NCBI GenBank assembly: GCA_964398655.1
Contig: CAYNNG010000001.1
Coordinates: 52,978-116,977 of the forward strand
Source: SFFI01 sp964398655
Lineage (GTDB): Bacteria; Bacillota; Clostridia; Saccharofermentanales; DTU023
Direction of reading: 5' to 3'
DNA: 64,000 nucleotides
Shown: positions 59,986 through 64,000 of the stretch, piece by piece
How positions within the stretch are numbered: position 1 is the first letter of the stretch
How the letters are laid out: the number at the start of each line of letters is the position of its first letter
Translations under genes and position numbers: made by a program
Notes under the pieces: generated by a model
Seen by the model: only the letters and a program-made list of their open reading frames with translations
The model's database searches: none
What the model was told of the DNA's origin: nothing

Positions 59986-61395
59986 ATGGATAAACTTGTT
60001 AATACCTTAAAAGAAGCTCTGAAGGCTGCCGGCCTTAAAGACGGCGCCACCCTCTCCTTCCATCACCACATGCGCAATGGCGACTATGTGCTTAATATGA
60101 CCCTGGCCGCCGCAGCAGAACTCGGAGTCAAGGACCTCACCGTCAATGCTTCCGCGATTTTCCCGGTCCACGCTCCTCTCATCGACCTGATCAAGCAGGG
60201 TGTAGTGACCGCCTTGGAATGTAACTATATGTCCGGCCCTGTGGGCGAAGCTGTCTCCCAGGGCATTTTGGCTAAACCCGTCATTTTCCGGACCCACGGC
60301 GGCCGGCCCGCGGATATCGCCTCCGGCCAGTCCCCCATTGATATCGCCGTCATCGCGGCCCCCGCGGCAGACAAGATGGGTAATATCTCCGGTAAGTTTG
60401 GCCCCTCCCAATGCGGCTCTTTGGGCTATGCCTTCGCTGACGCGGAATTTGCGGACCAAGTTATCGCCGTAACCGACCACCTCATGCCCTATCCCTTGGT
60501 GGAGTATTCCATTCCGGAAACTCAGGTCGATTACGTGGTCCAGGTAGATAAGATCGGCGACCCCAAGGGGATCGTGTCCGGGACCACCAAGATTACCCGC
60601 GATCCCATCGGCCTCCTCATGGCCCAATACGCCACCCAGGTAATTGAGGCCTCTCCTTACTACAAGGACGGCATGTCCTTCCAAACTGGGGCGGGCGGTG
60701 CCTCTCTAGCCACTGCGGCCTTCCTCAAAGACCGCATGCTGGCCCAAGGCATCAAGGGGTCCTACGGCATGGGCGGCATTACCTCCTATCTCGTAGATAT
60801 GCTGGATGCAGGCTGTTTTGAGTCCCTGGTAGACGTCCAGTGCTTTGACCTCGGCGCGGTAGAGTCTATTCGTACTAATCCTAAGCACCGCGAGGTTTCT
60901 GCCCTCCACTACGCCGCGCCCCGACCGGCCGTGGCATCATCCTTAGTCGACAACCTGGACTTTGTCATTTTAGGCGCGACCGAAATGGATAAGAACTTTA
61001 ATGTCAACGTTCACACCAACTCCCAAGGAGTCATCATGGGGGGATCGGGCGGCCACTCCGACACGGCAGCCGGCGCGAAACTTGCCATGATCATTGCCCC
61101 CCTCACCCGGGCCCGCATGCCCCTGATCCTGGACCAGGTAACCTGCCTCTCCTCTCCCGGCGAGACCATTGACATCCTGGTCACCCAGTACGGCATTGCC
61201 GTGAACCCCCGCCGCGAAGACCTCCTCCAAGCCTTGAGCGGGACCAAGCTGCCCCTAAGGTCTATTGACGACCTGCAAAAGGAGGCCGAAAAACTGGTGG
61301 GCAAACCTCAACCCCTGCCCCATGGCGACAAGGTTGTAGGCCAGGTCCGCTACCGCACAGGGGAAATTATTTCAGAGATTTATCAGGTGAAATAG
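59986..61395 (+). CDS. citF: Citrate lyase alpha subunit (citrate:ACP transferase)
   Basis: 469 residues of the CoA-transferase fold: LKDGATLSFHHHMRNGDYVL, YMSGPVGEAVSQGILAKPVI, RTHGGRPADIASGQ, GAGGASLATAAFLKDRM and IMGGSGGHSDTAAGAKLAM. It exchanges acetate for citrate on the ACP. It is about 40 residues shorter than many CitF proteins; the usual N-terminal preamble is missing, and the ATG with GGAAGGAAGAG upstream begins directly at the catalytic domain. citC, citX and citG, needed to build and acetylate the prosthetic group, are not in this window. Confidence 0.95.
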   Translation: MDKLVNTLKEALKAAGLKDGATLSFHHHMRNGDYVLNMTLAAAAELGVKDLTVNASAIFPVHAPLIDLIKQGVVTALECNYMSGPVGEAVSQGILAKPVIFRTHGGRPADIASGQSPIDIAVIAAPAADKMGNISGKFGPSQCGSLGYAFADAEFADQVIAVTDHLMPYPLVEYSIPETQVDYVVQVDKIGDPKGIVSGTTKITRDPIGLLMAQYATQVIEASPYYKDGMSFQTGAGGASLATAAFLKDRMLAQGIKGSYGMGGITSYLVDMLDAGCFESLVDVQCFDLGAVESIRTNPKHREVSALHYAAPRPAVASSLVDNLDFVILGATEMDKNFNVNVHTNSQGVIMGGSGGHSDTAAGAKLAMIIAPLTRARMPLILDQVTCLSSPGETIDILVTQYGIAVNPRREDLLQALSGTKLPLRSIDDLQKEAEKLVGKPQPLPHGDKVVGQVRYRTGEIISEIYQVK

Positions 61396-61445
61396 GGAGC
61401 AGGGGCTCACACCGCAGTATTAGCGGAGCCTAGCTCTTGTAAAAC

Positions 61446-61490
61446 AAAAATGGTGGGAAGGCTGCTAAGCGGCATTTTCCCACCATTTTT
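61446..61490 (+). terminator. Rho-independent terminator of citDEF
   Basis: AAAAATGGTGGGAA (61446-61459) pairs exactly with TTCCCACCATTTTT (61477-61490), ending in a T-run on the plus strand, 50 bases after the citF stop. Confidence 0.9.
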
Positions 61491-61502
61491 ACTCTTGCTG
61501 TC

Positions 61503-61542
61503 TTTCCTCTTATTTCTAGCTCTGACTGGCAATAAGAGGAAA
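61503..61542. terminator. Second hairpin downstream of citF
   Basis: TTTCCTCTTATT (61503-61514) and AATAAGAGGAAA (61531-61542) form a perfect 12-bp stem with a 16-base loop. It may act as a back-up terminator for citDEF on the plus strand or for the pilin remnant on the minus strand. Confidence 0.55.
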
Positions 61543-61621
61543 TGTGTTTTAATCGGGTTTCTTAATCCTCGCTGGTTGCAAGGAATCGGCTAAAATTGGT
61601 TAGCTGAGAGTTAGGTGCTAA

Positions 61622-62158
61622 TTAGCCTAGCTTTTTCCTCAGAATCAGGAGGGCTAAGGCCGCGGCGCCCAGGAGGTACCAGGTCGCAGGTGGCAAACCT
61701 TGTTCGCCCGTCAGGGGAATACTGGGCATCTGTGTTATGTGCTGGACATCCTCACCGGGCTTGAGCACATACTTGGTAGATGTGGGCACCGGAGTCCAGG
61801 GATTTACCGTAGTGGGCCTGATCGGGACTGAGGTAGGCAGAATCGGCTCTGTAGGATTCGCGGGCTGCGGCTCACTGGGTGTAGAGTCTGACGGCGTAGG
61901 CTCGGAGGGCTCTGTAGGTTCCGTGGGCTTAGTTGTCGGTTTCGTCGGATCAGGCTTACCCGTATAGGTATTCGTGATCTGGAAGAATTGCTCAGTCTTG
62001 AGGGCATTTTGCACGAACTTAGCCGGCGCAACTTGTGCGCGATACCCCGGTACAGATTTCTCCTTGATACTGTACTTGCCCCGCTCGGATTTACAGCATG
62101 TGGCAGCCCCAGTTCCCAAGTCGGCTCCTCTTCCCCAGAAAGCTAAAGTGTCAAGCAA
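61622..62158 (-). pseudogene. C-terminal remnant of a CnaB-type pilin/adhesin with sorting signal
   Basis: 178 codons open, but only the part from about residue 24 makes sense. SERGKYSIKEKSVPGYRAQ through FFQITNTYTG is the end of a CnaB-type domain. A Pro/Thr/Ser repeat linker follows, then IPLTGEQGLPPATWYLLG, a hydrophobic helix and RKKLG, a sortase-type C-terminus with IPLTG in place of LPxTG. The first ~23 residues (WGRGADLGTGAATCC) fit no domain and overlap the opposite-strand thioredoxin fragment. No ribosome-binding site or signal peptide. The 5' part has been lost at a junction near 62095-62150. Confidence 0.7.
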
Positions 62159-62566
62159 GAAACCCTCAGCCCCTCGGACCAGGAAGATAGCTGCGGGATT
62201 TCTCCTCGTGTTTCAGGAGAAGGCATAGAAGAGACGCCTTCAGAAGCAAAGAACCCCGCTAGCACAAATTCCGAGGAAAGCGCCACAAGCTCCAAGGCTC
62301 GTGGCGATATTCGCTTTACAGTGCAAGACGTTGAAGGCAAGGAACTGCAGTTTAGTGCAGAAAATCTGCATAAGCCCACCATCTTGCACTTCTGGGCGGA
62401 GTTCTGCCCCATCTGCGTGAATGCTTACTCCTTTCCCTGCTACTACGACACAACTTTAGAGGCGGCCTTGCTCTTTGAGATCGGCCACCTCCCCTACACC
62501 GTTGTGATCTCTGCAGATGGACAAATTTTAGAAAATACCACGGCCCATCAGATTTTGAGCATTTAG
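62147..62566 (+). pseudogene. Thioredoxin/TlpA-like gene fragment, N-terminally truncated and internally deleted
   Basis: The frame is open from 62147 (stop at 62144) to 62566 without a plausible start: GTG 62321 has no ribosome-binding site. It begins with a Ser/Glu-rich linker typical of a secreted lipoprotein, then IRFTVQDVEGKELQF, KPTILHFWAEFCPICVN (CPIC redox motif) and LPYTVVISADGQIL. The helix and strand normally between the CxxC motif and the cis-Pro loop are mostly missing (about 40 residues), and the signal peptide is absent. It meets the pilin remnant at 62140-62150, so this is a rearrangement scar. Confidence 0.65.
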
Positions 62567-62691
62567 CCAGCCTGGTAAGTCCCTAGGGCAAGCTAGCCTT
62601 ACTGCAGGCTTAATTCCAGACTACAGGGCTCTTCCTTAAGTCTCTTGATTCCAGGTTCCAAACTCCAGGTGCCTGTTCCCCGGGCTCCAGG

Positions 62692-62914
62692 CTCCTGATT
62701 CTGGTCCCGGGCTGCAGACGCCTGATTCTGGTCCCGGGCTGCAGACACCTGACCGCAGGCNNNNNNNNNNNNNNNNNNNNNNNNNNNNNNNNNNNNNNNN
62801 NNNNNNNNNNNNNNNNNNNNNNNNNNNNNNNNNNNNNNNNNNNNNNNNNNNNNNNNNNNNCCCGGGCTGCAGACGCCTGATTCTGGTCCCGGGCTGCAGA
62901 CACCTGACCGCAGG
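62692..62914. repeat. 27-bp tandem repeats around an assembly gap
   Basis: CCTGATTCTGGTCCCGGGCT recurs every 27 bases at 62694 and 62721 and again after the gap at 62876. The ~55 bases ending GACCGCAGGC before the gap are identical to those after it. The collapsed array explains the gap. GC-rich minisatellite; open frames through it are meaningless. Confidence 0.8.
62761..62860. other. Assembly gap (100 N)
   Basis: Exactly 100 undetermined bases, a standard scaffold-gap placeholder; the true length is unknown. Confidence 0.98.
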
Positions 62915-62923
62915 CTTTGCCCC

Positions 62924-62961
62924 AAAGAAAAAGCCCTGGAACTTGTTAGTTCCAAGGCTTT
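62924..62961 (-). terminator. Terminator of the tRNA-Val gene
   Basis: Stem AAAGCC-TGGAAC / GTTCCA-GGCTTT with single mismatches, loop about 5 bases, followed by TTTTTCTTT on the minus strand, directly after the CCA end of the tRNA. Confidence 0.8.
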
Positions 62962-63037
62962 GGTGGATCCTATTGGGTTCGAACCAATGACCCCCTGCAC
63001 GTCAAGCAGGTACTCTAACCAGCTGAGCTAAGGATCC
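62961..63037 (-). tRNA. tRNA-Val (anticodon GAC)
   Basis: 77 nt with encoded CCA. Acceptor stem GGATCCT (63037-63031) pairs with AGGATCC (62971-62965). The D-arm contains GCTCAGCTGGTTAGAGT. The anticodon stem CCTGC/GCAGG encloses TTGACGT, giving anticodon GAC. The T-arm has TTGGTTCGAACCCAA. A terminator follows at once, so it is a single-gene transcript. Confidence 0.95.
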
Positions 63038-63127
63038 AAACGCTTGATTAATTTACCCTATCATAAGCGTTAAGTCAAGCGTTGGTAATTTTTTCAAGTC
63101 GCAATGCGTAAATAAGTTAATTGCCTG

Positions 63128-63997
63128 CTACTCCCCTGCCAGGCGATTGATCTCCGTGCCGATTTCCACCAGCAGGGGTTCATAGGACACACCCCGCTCT
63201 TCATAGCCTTCCTGGTAACGGGAGAGCTCCATGGCCTTAACCAGCATGTCCCCTGCCAAGACCATGGCCTGGTCCAGCTTGATGCCCCGGAAGAAAGCAG
63301 AGGCGACAATGGAGGCAAAGAGGTCTCCGGTGCCGTGGAGCTTGTAGGGCAGAAGGGTGTGGGCACTTTCGTAGTAGGCTTGGTTTTCACCCTTGATCGC
63401 GTTGATGATCTTGCCATCTCCCCGTTCTATACCCTTGAGAATCACAGTCTTAGCGCCTAGAGCCAGCAAGTCGTCAATGACCTGTTCCGCCTCTTGAGGA
63501 CTGAGCTCTTGTCCTTGATAGTCGCGGCCCAGAAGAATAGCTGCCTCTGTCATATTGGGTAGGATCAGGTCAGCCCGCTGGCAAAGCAGGGTCATCTTCT
63601 CACACATCTCATCCGTATAAGTCTTATAGCGCTCGCCATGATCCGCCATACAGGGGTCTACAACCAGCTTCCATTCTGGATGACGGTCAAAGAGCTGGCT
63701 GAAAATATCTATTTGTTCAGCAGAACCCAAAAAGCCCGAGTAGGCTCCCGCCATTTTAACGTCCAGCTTGTCCCAGACCTCTAAATATTCCGGCAGGTGT
63801 GGCGTCGTATCCACAAAGGAAAATACCGGGAAAGCGGTATGAGCTGCCAGGTAGGAGGTCGGAATAGGACAGGCATCCAGGCCAGCCGCGGACAAGACGC
63901 CTAAGGCGATCACCAGAGAGCAATTGCCATATCCACAAAGATCGTGGATGGCGGCTACGCGGGGAATAACTTTATGTTGAGACATATTTTGAGACAT
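63128..63997 (-). CDS. pdxY: Pyridoxamine/pyridoxal kinase
   Basis: Ribokinase-fold kinase of the vitamin B6 salvage pathway. 289 residues or 285 if the second ATG (63985) is used; a 12-bp direct duplication (MSQN/MSQH) creates the two starts and the upstream region is outside the window. IHDLCGYGNCSLVIALGVLS, VVDPCMADHGERY, ILPNMTEAAILLG and the anion hole LHGTGDLFASI are visible. The GTGD motif identifies the catalytic Asp. It is the clostridial PdxK/PdxY type by length and motifs. Complete within the window apart from its promoter. Confidence 0.93.
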   Translation of the reverse strand: MSQNMSQHKVIPRVAAIHDLCGYGNCSLVIALGVLSAAGLDACPIPTSYLAAHTAFPVFSFVDTTPHLPEYLEVWDKLDVKMAGAYSGFLGSAEQIDIFSQLFDRHPEWKLVVDPCMADHGERYKTYTDEMCEKMTLLCQRADLILPNMTEAAILLGRDYQGQELSPQEAEQVIDDLLALGAKTVILKGIERGDGKIINAIKGENQAYYESAHTLLPYKLHGTGDLFASIVASAFFRGIKLDQAMVLAGDMLVKAMELSRYQEGYEERGVSYEPLLVEIGTEINRLAGE

Positions 63998-64000
63998 ATT

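Noticed and set aside
62599..63000. Open frames of 97-133 codons running through the N-run
   Set aside because: They consist of the 27-bp repeat and undetermined bases and run into the tRNA gene.

Overview
The window looks like a low-complexity-free stretch of a Bacillota (Firmicutes) chromosome, most likely class Clostridia, with roughly 50-55% GC in its genes. This rests on gene content: HrcA with a CIRCE operator, RemA, single-chain glycyl-tRNA synthetase, pyruvate phosphate dikinase, the split glycine dehydrogenase GcvPA/GcvPB, long-form HPF, a Crh-like HPr, cohesin/dockerin modules, LPxTG-type surface proteins and citrate lyase. The genus is not identifiable from the sequence alone. One 100-base run of N (62761-62860) shows that this is a scaffold from a draft assembly.

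Layout: 1-3750 holds uppP (cut by the window edge), a VanZ-like gene, a MATE exporter and a 755-base repeat-bearing intergenic stretch. 3751-31236 is almost entirely minus-strand housekeeping: ppdK; the block crh-like / uvrC fusion / yicC / remA / gmk / rpoZ / glyS; rplM-rpsI followed by tsaE-tsaB:rimI; a DacF-type carboxypeptidase behind a degenerate threonine-synthase-like gene; a TPR membrane protein; folC; a cohesin/dockerin surface pair with a GtrA protein; yfbR-dgt-pcrA; hpf. 31397-43470 holds gapA, the gcvT-H-PA-PB operon, prmA and the hrcA-grpE-dnaK-dnaJ heat-shock operon, with hemW divergent from it.

43789-54950 is more accessory. It has an SMC-like ATPase paired with a TOPRIM-like (DUF4276-like) protein, an SPFH/NfeD pair, a divergent M28 lipoprotein, and an XRE repressor plus ImmA/IrrE-type protease facing a Y-family polymerase gene across a compact operator. 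An HTH protein with a beta-helix tail and a DUF2089-like/small membrane protein pair follow. 54951-58831 is a surface-protein locus. A large anchored adhesin/pilin-like gene there is broken by a frameshift near its start and by an in-frame stop just before its LPATG anchor, and it is flanked by three repeat families. 58832-61395 is citDEF behind an unusual array of six 11-bp direct repeats. 61600-63040 holds gene wreckage (a pilin C-terminus and a thioredoxin-like fragment head to head), the tandem repeats around the assembly gap, and tRNA-Val(GAC). A pyridoxamine kinase gene closes the window.

The strongest candidates for something new are: the UvrC-metallophosphoesterase fusion; the XRE / ImmA-IrrE / DinB module with nested inverted repeats over a near-consensus promoter; the ATPase/TOPRIM-like pair; the interrupted sortase substrate; a 131-139 bp palindromic MITE-like element present in two inverted copies; and the repeat array upstream of citD.
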